Below, one piece after another: positions 34,631-46,000 of a DNA stretch of 64,000 bases. The first letter of the stretch is position 1. Each line of letters begins with the position of its first letter. Source of the DNA: Cololabis saira (taxonomy: Eukaryota; Chordata; Actinopteri; Beloniformes; Belonidae); assembly GCF_033807715.1 (NCBI RefSeq), contig NC_084591.1, positions 30,678,090 to 30,742,089 on the forward strand, given 5' to 3'. The notes below the pieces were generated by a model, which searched no databases, was not told where the DNA came from, and saw nothing but the letters and a program-made list of their open reading frames with translations. The position numbers were made by a program, and so were the translations under genes.

Positions 34631-37600
34631 ACGATGAGGAGAATCAGATTGCAATCACAGACTGCTGAGCCTTTTGTTCGGTAAGGATGCAAGGATGAGC
34701 AAAACTTTAATAACGGGTAAGCTCAGCTCCCAAATAATTATAAACTGTAAATCTTAATAGAAAATAAAGAGATGACTGAGTGACCCAAACTTTATTGAAA
34801 TCCATTTGATGGGTACATTATTTAAACCAGCGCATCTCATGGTGTCAATGTGGGGGTCAAAACTCAGTCCTGCAGTCAGTAAAGGGCAAGTCAGTGGGAC
34901 AGGTGATGATATTGCACTTCTCTTAAGTTATGATCGAAAAAGCGCTTCTAGAAATCCAGTTAGATATGTTGAATTAGTGTGAATCAGTGTATACATGCGC
35001 CTATGTATGTGATTTGGGGTCAAGCCTAAGTGAAAGTCCGTTGGCTGCATCCAAGTCTTCCTGTCGTTCATGTTTTTTTCATCGTCCTTCTCTTCTTGAT
35101 TAGCTTCCTTGTGCCATTCATTGTCATTGTGAAAAGGTGTGTGACTCCCAAGTAGAGCAGAGCCCATTATCATAAATAGGCCAATAAGTAACTTCACACA
35201 ATGTGTTCCCAAAGCAAGCACACTCTATATGCAAAGCAGCAAGACACTGTTATAGAAACTGGCGCCAAGTGATTATATTTGTAATTTAATTTCCTTGGTC
35301 ACACCGAGATAAGAGAAGGGAGAGGCTACAGCTGGCGAAGGATGAATAGAATGACGAGAATGTGACTACAGCTTCATTGTTGGGCTGAGATGTCCAGGAA
35401 CCCACGACACGAACAAGGTTACCTGCTGTAGAATAAGCCGCAGTCATTCACAGGTCTAAATTAAAGGATGCAACAACAGTTTTTGAGTTACAAGCAGTCA
35501 ACACAAGCACTTCTAAATGTGTTTTCCCCAGACTCTGACTGCCTGTCTTTTTCCACACTCAGTTCTGCTAAAGAAAGACAATCAGTAAAGTGGTTTAAGT
35601 GACATGTCAGTCAGAAAGGCCATGGGCTCATTGCAGATTCTCCTGGAGAGATAAACTGAGTCCCTGGAATAAAAAAGACTGAAGGACACAGGTTATCCTC
35701 ATGAAACAAACCCCCCATCTCGCTTTTTAAGAGATTGTAGGACTGCAGACCTCAAATTTCCTGACTTTTTCATTTTCAAGAGTAACCACTTGTGCTAATG
35801 ACCGTATGGGAGGAGTGCACCACACAGTGGTGGTCAACCTCTGATTTTCATCAGAACATTCAGATCTGTGGAGCGCTAGTGGTGAGGGATGGAGAAGAGC
35901 AGGAGAGGCTCAAAGTTCATCAAAATGTGACGCTCCACGAAGCAGTGCAGAACACAGAGACAGCGTGAAACTATTTTGTGACATCTCAAATCCCCTCTCC
36001 TCCTTTGTTCTCTCCTCCTCTGATCTCGGTGTCTGTTTCTCCCCTGCTGTCTTGTCTCTCTGTGTATTTCCTCAGTGTTTTCACTTTGAACCTAACAGCA
36101 TTAACGTGCAGGGAAAGTTACAAATGTTCTGAGTGAATTATGTAAACCACAAAGAAATGAAACTAAAAGACCAGAGAATTTGCACTTTATTTCATAATGT
36201 ATCATGTTCCAGGATAAAAAAGAACTTGATTTTTTTTTCTGAAGTGGTCCAGTGGATTATATGCTTCAACGTCTTCTGAAACATGCTTGAAAACATTAGT
36301 CCTTTCTTTCTAACTCACAAATAAAAATCTAAATGTCACCTACACACAGACGCAGGCAGAGATGAGCATACGTTTTTCATTTATTCCTCAGCAGATCACA
36401 ACAGCGTCTTTTTCAGACAATTTTGCTGAAAGTGGCAAAGCGAGGGACGTTACACCAGCGCCACCAAAAGGTGAAAGAGAAAACAACAGGTTTTGCATGC
36501 TCTCTCTCTCTCTCTTTTTCTTCCCCTCTAAAATATAGACTTGTAGCTCTCACTTTACCACCTGGAAAGTTTGTTTATCTCTGTGTATTTGGCCCCAAAC
36601 ACACAGTTGAGGAAAAAAAAACCAACACTTTACATGGCATGATGCCAGTGCAGCATAATTGATCTAATTGGAAGAAAGAGTGATGGTTTAGCCTACGTTG
36701 TGTTTTACACATGTCGGCAGACACCATCTGAGTGATGTCTCCGTGGCAAATGTCCTTCAACAATTCACAGTCTGTCTGCGTTATAGCCCACCTGTCTCTC
36801 TGTGCGTAACATCCCCCACCATTCATCTGCCATTTCTTCCTGTGGGGCCGAGCTGTCTCTCTATTTCCTACTTTCTGTTTCTATCTGCACATTGATTTGG
36901 GTGGTGTTACTCTGAAGGCTTTCTTGACCTTTGGTGTTTGTTTCTCTTGCTTCCAAAAGATAAAAGAGCACAATTTATGGCGGTATGAGATAAAAAGGAA
37001 AGGTTTTGTTTATGAGCTGCTGGGAGTCATAAAATGCTGTATGCTTTTCAATAACCAGACGGCACCCAGTGAGGGAAATAAACGCAATTTAAGGTGAAAA
37101 AAAATCCATTTTAAAAGTGCTTTTATTTAGAAAGGTACTAGTGCTGTCAATTTAGCAAGTTAGACTGAAATCACTTCCTTTCACAAAATGATGGTTGAAC
37201 TAATATGACAGTTAGTGCTGAAAAGCACAGCTGGATGCAAGAAGTCATGGTGAGCTGTATGAATTTGAGGTTTGAATAGCGGCTCTGATGGAACAATTCT
37301 GTTCAAGGATATCATGCTGATCCAACACAACCTTCAAGGACATTCCTCTCATTTACACAGCAATTAAGCACTACCCATTGGTAAATTGAAAAAGAGACAA
37401 AAATCCTCCATGGATTTAATAACAAACTCATTACTAGGGCCCAACAGGGCGGAACTGCCTTTTAATTAGAGCAACACCTGATTAACGCCCAATTAAGAGC
37501 GCCAGAGCCACTTAATTCTCCTCCACTTTGGCAGCATGAGAATGTAAACATAAGCGGTCCAGCATCTGAGCGCTTCCTGTCCTCCTGGGAAAGTGTGAGA

Positions 37601-39172
37601 GAAAAGTAAATAATGGGTTTGGAGTCAGTCTGCTGTCTGGTGGTCCAACTGCCTCCCAGATCTGGGAACTGAATGCGATAAATGCATGGGGTAAGTGTTT
37701 CAGAAAGAGGACAGATGCAGGGCCTGCTGGCAAAACAAACCCCTAAAAACTGCTTCACTACACAAGCAAGTCCTAACGGACTGGTGAGCACCTGTACAAA
37801 CGCTGAACCACGGTGTTCTGCCATAAAACGCCATCTTGTTGTCTGCTTTCCCACAATGTTGTTTCTGTTTTGAAGAGGGATATTCTGTCTTTTTAGTGTT
37901 TTTTGGGGGGTAAGATGGACAGCTTCACCACGGGCAGAATAAATATTCTTTTTTTTTTTTAAGTTGAGCTTCAAAACTTCAAAGGTTTGGGCACATGTAT
38001 ACTGGAAACTCTTTTTTCTTGATGACAGCTTTGCACTCCACTGGTAAGATCACAAATGAGATTAATCTAAATAATTGTGTCAAAACAGTGTACAGCAAAT
38101 ATGACAAGAGCAGCTTAGCTGAGCATCAAGGTACATGTTAAAGTGTATTTGTGCAGTTGCAGAAAAAACACGAAATCCCTTTTTTAGTAAACTGATGCTC
38201 ACACAGAATGCCCAAGGACAGGAAGTAAAATATCTACATTTGATTCACAGAGGTCAACCGGAAAATGCAAATTAAGATCAGGACCCATCAGACTGTTCAA
38301 GAAACAGACACATCTCAATGTCAGATGCTCACAGGAGGTTATGAAAAAAAAGGTTCTGATGCCTCACTGTAGTAAAGAAATATGCTCTGACTACAAAACA
38401 TAAGTGGTTGGATATTATAGAAGCAGAAATGACTCAAATAAGGAGATGTGTGGTTTCAGCTGGAGGTGGATGCTACGTGTGTGCTTCCACACACTGGTGA
38501 GTCTACTCTTTTATTTATATTTAATATAGTTAAAAACAATGACATGGTGGGTCCGAACATTTGGATGCTACTCATTGATGGGTTGTAAGAAATAAAACTG
38601 ATTATGTAAGCTGCTAACATAGCGATAGTAGCAAATGTGGGTCAAACAAACTGTTTCTTGTATTTTCTGTCATCAGAGATGCAACATCACTTTTGCAGGT
38701 TTAATTTTTTTTATTAAAACAATAGAATATTAAAGCACCATAATGTGTATTTACAATTGTACAAGCTTTGCAGTGTGCTGTGTGTGATAAAGTTTACTTA
38801 GCTTACATTTACAGTACAAATGTCCGTTTTTACGGTTTCATGTTTGACACATTGTGACTGAACGTGTGGTGACAGGGTTTTCTCTCCATACAAACCGGAT
38901 CACAGCTTTATGATTCAGCTTCAGATTTTTCAATCTTGCTTTTGGTGTTTTATTTTTTCCGGCCAGTATTGTTGGTCCTTAGTGTACTTTTAGGCTATTT
39001 CCGTGATCAAATCAAGTAAACCAGAGCAAACGGTCCTTGAGGAAGGCATTCCCTTCAATCCCAACGCCATGCATGAGTCAGATTTGAAATTCCTCTTCTA
39101 TAGCGTCCTTGATGAAAATGAGTCTTTCTGTGCATTCATTTGCTCCTCCACGCCCTTATTAATTCACTCTAT

Positions 39173-41776
39173 TCATAGCGCTGACATACACCGGTTTGAA
39201 GCCATGTGGCTTTGGTGCTCAGCAGGTTGATAGCCTGCACTTAAAGAGCGCTTAGCAGCTTCAAGCTGGGAAGAAATCCGCCAGGACTCCACCGCCTTCT
39301 CTAAGTCAGGTAAGATGTCTGGTACAACAGCTTGTTCGGCAATAAAGACCACTGACTCCACAACCAGCAGCAGGCTCCAACCTAGAGCCCCCACCCAGTA
39401 GGAAGAGCCGAGGCTGGAAAAGTCACGATGAATTTCTTCCTGGTGTTGATAGGTGAAAAAAGACCAGCTTAGGAGGAAGAGGAAACCTGTAGACAGATGG
39501 GAACAATGAGTCAAATCAAGTATCATTGTCACTAAAAGAAAAAGTCATTAAGCTCAATTATTCCATGCCTAGAGCCTCTGAAAGGAGTTTGTATGATAAT
39601 GAGCTGCAATTCCCAGGGAAGTAAAAAGTCTTTAAAAGCTAAAAGCTGCTGCCCTGCAGGAGATGTAAATTAGCAGAACATGAAGGAATTTTTTTACATG
39701 TACGTTTGACATGAACTACCTAAACCAAAAGGTTGTTTGGAGGTGAACTTTGAGTGGGTGCTTTGTGACGGTTTTTTGTAGATGATACATCACTTATACA
39801 CTCTCCAAACAATGTGGGTTTCATTATGAATGGCGTGACACAGTAAACATGTTGCATACCTGTGGAGGTCAAGGTGAGCAGCAGCAGGGTGGTGGGGTAG
39901 AGAGCCTGGCCTGCCATGAGGAGGGAGCGGGTGTTGGAGTACGAGCGCACCGTCTGAGAAGTCCAGCAGAGGGCGAACACCAGGCACAGCGCCCCTGTGC
40001 TCAGAGCCATGAGGGAGGAGATCACTCCAAACACCCTCTCTGCTTCCAGAGCTGGAGAACACACAGCAGACACGGTCCAAAATCAGAACTGTTTACCACA
40101 ATGATTATTGGAGCACATTACTAAGCTGTCAGTGTGATTAAAAAGCTCCTGAGTGCTCTCAGTAATGTATTATAATAGTCTTTTTTGTGTAAATGAACAC
40201 GTTCTCACACAGCAAAATGTTTATACAAGTCAGAGCAAAACAACAGGATTTTTCTTACTAGTAGCTTTATACTTTTATTTGGTTATTCATTCAAATAAAA
40301 AAAAAAATGACTTGCTGGATGTATCTAGTGCACAGATGTTCCTGCTGGAAAATTATCCTAACCCCAGGGTCTGTTTTATCCGTATTACCTGCTTTAGATT
40401 GTGTTTCTATTGGGTTTAAAGGTTATCAGCCTGGCCAGCTGTCAGAGATTTAACTAATGCAGCGATACACTAGCACACATCCAGCCAACAGTTGGACTCA
40501 CTGCTGCGCTAACGGTTATCTGTATTTTATTTCAGTATTTTTTAGAAGACACACTGTAATTCCTACATAAATTTAGATGAAAATATGACCAGTACAGCCC
40601 TAACAGCTGCCAAAAATGTAGACATTACTCATCTTTGGTTTTTGGGGAGATGAGGTGGGGCAAACATGCCCCAATGCATTTTTTTTCAATTACTTATATT
40701 TGACACAATTTCTTTGCACTGTTTTTATTTACTTACAGGGATTCAAACCAGCCAGGCAGAATATAGACCGATTGCATAAACTGACCTGCTTATAGTCCAG
40801 ACTTGGGTAACTCCAAAGAATTACCCAATAAAGCTAAAAGTGGATAAAAATATGATAAGCAGGCCATGAACAGCTGACTATCTGAAGAATTATGTCCAAA
40901 AAATGAATAAACAAATATAAAGACAAGTCTCATTTTGATGTTTGGGAGTTGAGTTCAAGTACACAGGAAATCTTCTTTAAGAAAATTCAAAATGAGAATT
41001 AATTTTGGAATAAACATTTTTAAGTTTCAAACATGTGATGTGGTCATGATGCACTGTTGGTTTTTTTTATCTAATTACAGAGATGAAGTGATTTTGAAAT
41101 TATTTGATTTGTTATTTTGTTATTCCAACCTTTGTAAAGCACACATCAACATTACTATCTAACTGAAGGGAAAATAAAGAAAAGGACAAAACTGCTAAAG
41201 GCAAGTTTCAACCCATTAACCCTCAACCGAAGGTGAAAACTTCTGCTGAAGCAAGGAATGTAATTCCCCAGCAGAGGAGCAAGTTCTGACTTGTTTTGCT
41301 CTTTGGGGGAATCTGCATTCCCAAGAGTCATTTGTCAAACGCTCAAATGCTCTTGATATTGATCACCATTACTGATTAATAGAGCTAAAATAAATCCCAC
41401 TGGGGATGATTTCCAGATGGTCAAAGACATACATACCCCTAATTAAATATGCTGCCTTCCCTAACATGTTTAGCGCAATCGATACTTTCACCTTTCTCAG
41501 AAATGACAGCGATTGACAAATAGCAAATTTGATTTGTTGACTGAAGAGAGACGTGAGAAGGATCAGGACATCATTTTGCTCACCGTTGAAGACAGTATCA
41601 TCTTTGTCGTTTGTCTGGTCACTGTTGCTGTTATTCCACTTTGTCCACAGTCCCCTGTCATTCAGCCAGAAGGGTGTCCAGACGGCGTAACACACACACA
41701 GGCAACCTGCTAAGCCCAAACAGGACTGAGCAAACCTGAAGCGACTGATGGCGTCTCCCAGCTCAGGGAACATCAT
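39173..41776 (-). CDS. Four-transmembrane claudin/PMP22-like protein (three coding exons)
   Basis: Exons 41584-41776, 39860-40051 and 39173-39486 join with matching phases (phase 1 at both junctions) to give 232 aa. Four hydrophobic segments are visible: about 17-37, 72-93, 108-137, and one around SYWVGALGWSLLLVVE. TM1 is followed by WTPFWLNDRGLW, which matches the W-GLW start of the claudin/PMP22 first extracellular loop, but the usual Cys pair is absent. NNS at about 48-50 is a possible N-glycosylation site. The cytoplasmic tail is about 50 residues with no clear PDZ ligand. I do not recognise the exact orthologue; claudins, NKG7-like and TMEM members of the clan are all possible. A non-coding first exon ending near 41916 (donor GTAAGA) is likely. 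The neighbour accs lies head-to-tail on the same strand. Confidence 0.8.
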
Positions 41777-42172
41777 TTTTATACCACTGAAAGTAAAACA
41801 TTAACAGAAGCAGGTATGAGCAGGAGTGTAACGCTGATGTACTGAGTTTGAGTTGGAAATCCCTTATTCTGTCATCTGAAATGTAGTACATCAGCTTCAA
41901 GAATAAAGGTCTTACCCTTTTGTTGTGGAAGATGTGAAGGTTCACCCAGAGCTCAGGCTGTGTAAATATCAACATAAAGAGATGTCTCCGTCTGTTCTAC
42001 AGCACTAACACTACAAACACTGATACATTATTTCTACCACAAGCAGCCGCTCGCAGATAAAAACCTTCTTGGTGTACTGTAACTCCGCCTCTGCTTCGGT
42101 GGAAACTACCCTCACTGTTGGAGAAACTTCCCCGTGAATTCTCCACCGTGACTTTCCTACACACACTGTAGA

Positions 42173-42183
42173 GAAAGTGAAAG
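42173..42183 (-). promoter_or_regulatory. ISRE/IRF-type element upstream of the claudin-like gene
   Basis: GAAAGTGAAAG on the plus strand (CTTTCACTTTC in the gene's orientation) matches the GAAAnnGAAA core bound by IRF factors. It lies about 250 bp upstream of the presumed non-coding exon. Nearby GGAAACTA and GAGAAACTTCC add weaker IRF/STAT-like motifs. Function is inferred. Confidence 0.45.
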
Positions 42184-42199
42184 TTGCCTCGACCTTTCA

Positions 42200-43088
42200 G
42201 TATTTGAGGAAGCAGAAGTCTCCGTGGTGATCAGAAATAAACGATGTAGAAGAACTGGACATTAAAAGGGAAGTTAGGAACTCTACAATTCGGTCAAAGA
42301 GTCTTTGAATAACATTTGTTGTGTCAGGTAGAAACTATGTGTGGGGTGCCATGGGGTCATTACACATGACAACCAATCAGAGGAAAACCCACTCGGTTTC
42401 TTTCAGTGGGCAACGGTACGGGTAGTTGAGAGCGTCATCGACCTCAGACATCTCTCCACCCCCTGCAGTTTCCTTTGCTGTAACAGAACGGCACACGCAG
42501 CCCACCCAAGTAAAGGTTTTCCAAAAGGTCACACTGATATTCATAAATAAAGACATCTCCTACGAAATAACCCTGCAGCCCACTCCAGATAACGAGCCAT
42601 GCACTGTGTGTGCACTGCTTTAAGTAAATGATACAGATACAAGCAGGGTTCCTTTTCTTTATTCACAGATCAAAAGTTTGAAAGAAAACATTCTCTGATG
42701 AAATAAAGTGTATCATTAAAATAAAGGATAAGAATGTGTAGGAGTAGAACCTGATTAAACTTGGTTGGGTTACATTTGGCTTTCATTTTGATATATGAGT
42801 AAATAAACATAAGTCTCTGGAAAAAAAAGACCCTTAGCAGCATCAAAATAAGGCTTCAAGATACAGATAGAAAATGCTCTATCCTTTTATACTCACCTGT
42901 TCACCGCTCCTCTTTATTCTGTTCTTTAGATTTTTTTTCTTTATTTATTCTTTTTTTTAAATAGGTCAGTCTCAACCCTGTTCAAGTGTTGTCACGCTTT
43001 AAAAAAACACAGCTAAGGACCAGAAGGATGTTCAAGTACTGCCTCTCCAAATGTTGGCAGCCACTTTCATGCCCGTTTTATCCTAAGC
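42200..43088. other. Gap between the claudin-like gene and accs; probable accs 3'UTR
   Basis: No gene is supported. Minus-strand AATAAA signals (TTTATT on the plus strand) at 42940-42949, 42913-42918 and 42657-42662 could end the accs transcript, whose stop codon is at 43089. Confidence 0.5.
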
Positions 43089-46000
43089 TTACTTTTTGGC
43101 TCGTTGCAGCAGGGCCTTGAAAACATCAAGAATTTCTGGGTCCTCCTCAGCAGTCAGCTCCGGGGTGTTTTTCTCCAGCCAATCAGAGGAGCGGATCTGC
43201 TGCCTGAGAGTACCAATGAGCGAGTCCAGACTCTCCGAGGGCTTAGAGGCCTGGCAGTCCAGCAAAACAAACTCCTCTGCAGCAAGTGAACCTGTGTCAA
43301 GATGGGGGCTGTCCCTCTCCTTCAGCTGTGCACATGACTTGCTCTGGGGTGATGATGTTGAATTGACAATTGCAGCATTGTCTGACTCTGCACTGTCCTC
43401 TTTCACTGGTGTGCTGCTCTCCGTAGCAGTTATTGTGGTGAAGTGTGTCTCAGGACTGCTCTTTCTGTCTTCAATTTCCTTCAAAGCCTTTTGGATCCGC
43501 TTTAGTCCTAAAATAACACAAAATATTAGGGTCATTAGGCTGAATATATTTAGGAGCCAGGAGCCAAAGGGGAAGCCACTAAAGGTGCACACACACTCAG
43601 CTCCAGCCTATCTTATCCTCATCTGTGTATGAAAATAAATGTTAAATTTGTGCAAGAGAGACATGACAAGAACATTTAAATAGTGTGTTGCTTTAAATAC
43701 TGATGCTGCATCTGCTCCACCATCATCTAATCACTGGATAAGGGAAGTCATGGCTCATCTCAAACTGGAAAAGATCAGGTACACTGTTCGGGGATCCACG
43801 GAGACATTTTATAGGATCTGGCAGCCTTTCCTGAACTTTGTGGAGGGTATGGATGCTGATAATATAATGTAGGAGTCTTCATTCATTTTCATTTATGTTG
43901 GCCCTGTGTCTGATGGTTATCTGGCAATATGTTATTTAATTTCTTTTTTTTTTTTGTCTGGTTTTTGGGGGTTATTTTTCTTGTTTTTGTTTCTCTTTTC
44001 TGTTTGACTGTACAGTCCTGTTTTAATGATAAAAAACTAATAAAAAGACTTTGATCAAAAAAAATACTGATGCTGCAAGCAGTTGTGGGAAGGCATAACC
44101 GGTTTTACCTTCAGGTAGACTGTTACAGTTCATCTATGACAAGAATAAAAATATAAACGCTTGTCTTTATCATTTACAGAATGCCACTAACTCCATTTGA
44201 AACCTTTTTAAGTCAACAAAATAAAAAAAAAGGAGATAGTCCTTGGTCCAATAAAACTCTGACCTTAGGACAGAATCACACGGTGGAGGGGCGTTAAGGA
44301 AGTGGTTGCCAGATGTTTTTCTGTCAATGAAGACAGGGTGACACTAGCTATCTTTACAAAGTGGAAAAAGAAGCTTTATTGATTCGCAATAACTAAAGGA
44401 CATGAGTGATGATCCCAGGGGGTCTGGGATTCGATCCTCAGCTTCCCCTGCCCATATGCCAAACCGTCCCTGAGCGTGGCACTGACACATCCATCAGACC
44501 TTAAGTATGTGTATGACAGAGGAATGCTCAATGGTCAAGACTACAAACACTACAAAGAGCTGTATGGTTGGGTGTGTGAATGGGTGAATGTGGCTTGCAG
44601 TGATCACAAGGGTCAGAAAAAGAACCACATAAATGCAGTCTCGCATTTACTTATTTAGACAATTCTTGATTTTGTTCATTGAGAAAGAATTTCTACTTTA
44701 AGAGTACAAAATATCCTTAATTAATTTAAGGATCAAAGGAATTTCAGTGCGTAAAGGACAGGGACGCATGTCTAAACTGAACAAAGTAATTTCCATGTAG
44801 ACCTAACCTCTTCCTCATACGGCGTTTAAGTGTTTGTTGTTTTACACATTTTCTAAATCACCCTGATAAAAGCTCTGTGCTGAAACACTGCTGAGTGGTA
44901 ACAAGATACTTATATTATTTAACAAGGGTATCACTGATTTTATTCAGATGGGGCTAGTTGTGAATGAAGCACCTTGCTGGCTGGTGAAGCACACACTTAT
45001 TATCAAAACATCAGTCATGGCAGAGAGTACTTCAACAGCGGAGAGAGTGTTACAGCTGATACAAACGGTAACAACCAAATAAAAACGTCTGTACAGTGTG
45101 TGACGCTCCTATACTGACCGAGCTGAAGGTGGTGCTGTTGGTCTGCAAAGACAACTCGGAACCAGCCGGGTGTGGAGCAGGAGAACGCCTGGCCGCAGCT
45201 CAACACCACCTTGTGTCTGAGGAAACACCTCCACAGAGACAGCTCCTCCTCAAACGACGGCTGTCGGAGATACTACCGAGACAGTGAGACCAAGCTGAAA
45301 CACACTCGAGCGTACCCTTGTTGTTTTGAAGAAACATTGACACGTGTTAAACTGCTTTGTCTAAGCAACACATCTAAACTGAACCATAATTAGTAGAATT
45401 TAAAGCTGACTTTGGCGCCGCTACCTTTCTGAGGTCAGCCCAGACATAGAGTGCAGCAGGTCTGTCCAGGAAGGGGACGTCCATTCTACGCAGCTCTCCG
45501 GTCACGTAGCTGTGAGCATTTTTCAGTCTGCGTCTGTTCTCCGGCAAAAATTCTCGGTTGATCCACTCTATGACATGATAATGCAAAGTTACAATGATTA
45601 GGTTTAATAAGATATGGCTTTCTGGAGCTTGATGTTTAGCAGATCCCCAGAGTGGGGCTGAGCAAGAGGGAGTGAGTTATCTTATAAGTAGAGAAATCAG
45701 TGAGGACTATGTATTTGAATTCAACTGTCTTGTTAAAATCACATTTGAAACTTGGTTCATACCTCTGTCCTGAAGAAGTCGTGCCACCTGGTGTTGAACC
45801 GTCCCAGGGAGACCATGGAAGGACCCCAGCTGGGCCAAAGCTTCCACCAGGTCTCTGTTCTCAGTATACAGAGTGCCAATTCTGATTCCCGCCATTGCAA
45901 AGTCCTAGAAAAGACAACAAGAAGCATAGAGTACATACAGGGTCTCAGGGAACCGGCTGTAGACCCTTTACCTGCTAATGCATGTAAACACCCTGCGTAT

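Larger units (their letters stand above)
28270..39172. other. Intergenic DNA between rag1 and the claudin-like gene
   Basis: No gene is supported over nearly 11 kb. Open frames such as 32513-33010 and 37462-37974 show no motif or splice context. The region contains two microsatellites and a Tc1 relic, listed separately. It has octamer matches (ATGCAAAT at 30639-30646 and 38265-38272) and a stretch dense in homeodomain-type cores at about 37445-37530. As the upstream flank of rag1 it is the natural place for lymphoid enhancers, but I see no direct proof. Confidence 0.45.

Noticed and set aside
37462..37974. 170-codon minus-strand frame
   Set aside because: Starts in an A/T-run, no recognisable motif, and lies over a stretch that looks regulatory.
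41763..41975. 70-codon minus-strand frame overlapping the start of the claudin-like gene
   Set aside because: Wrong frame and it crosses a probable 5'UTR intron (donor near 41916, acceptor near 41790).
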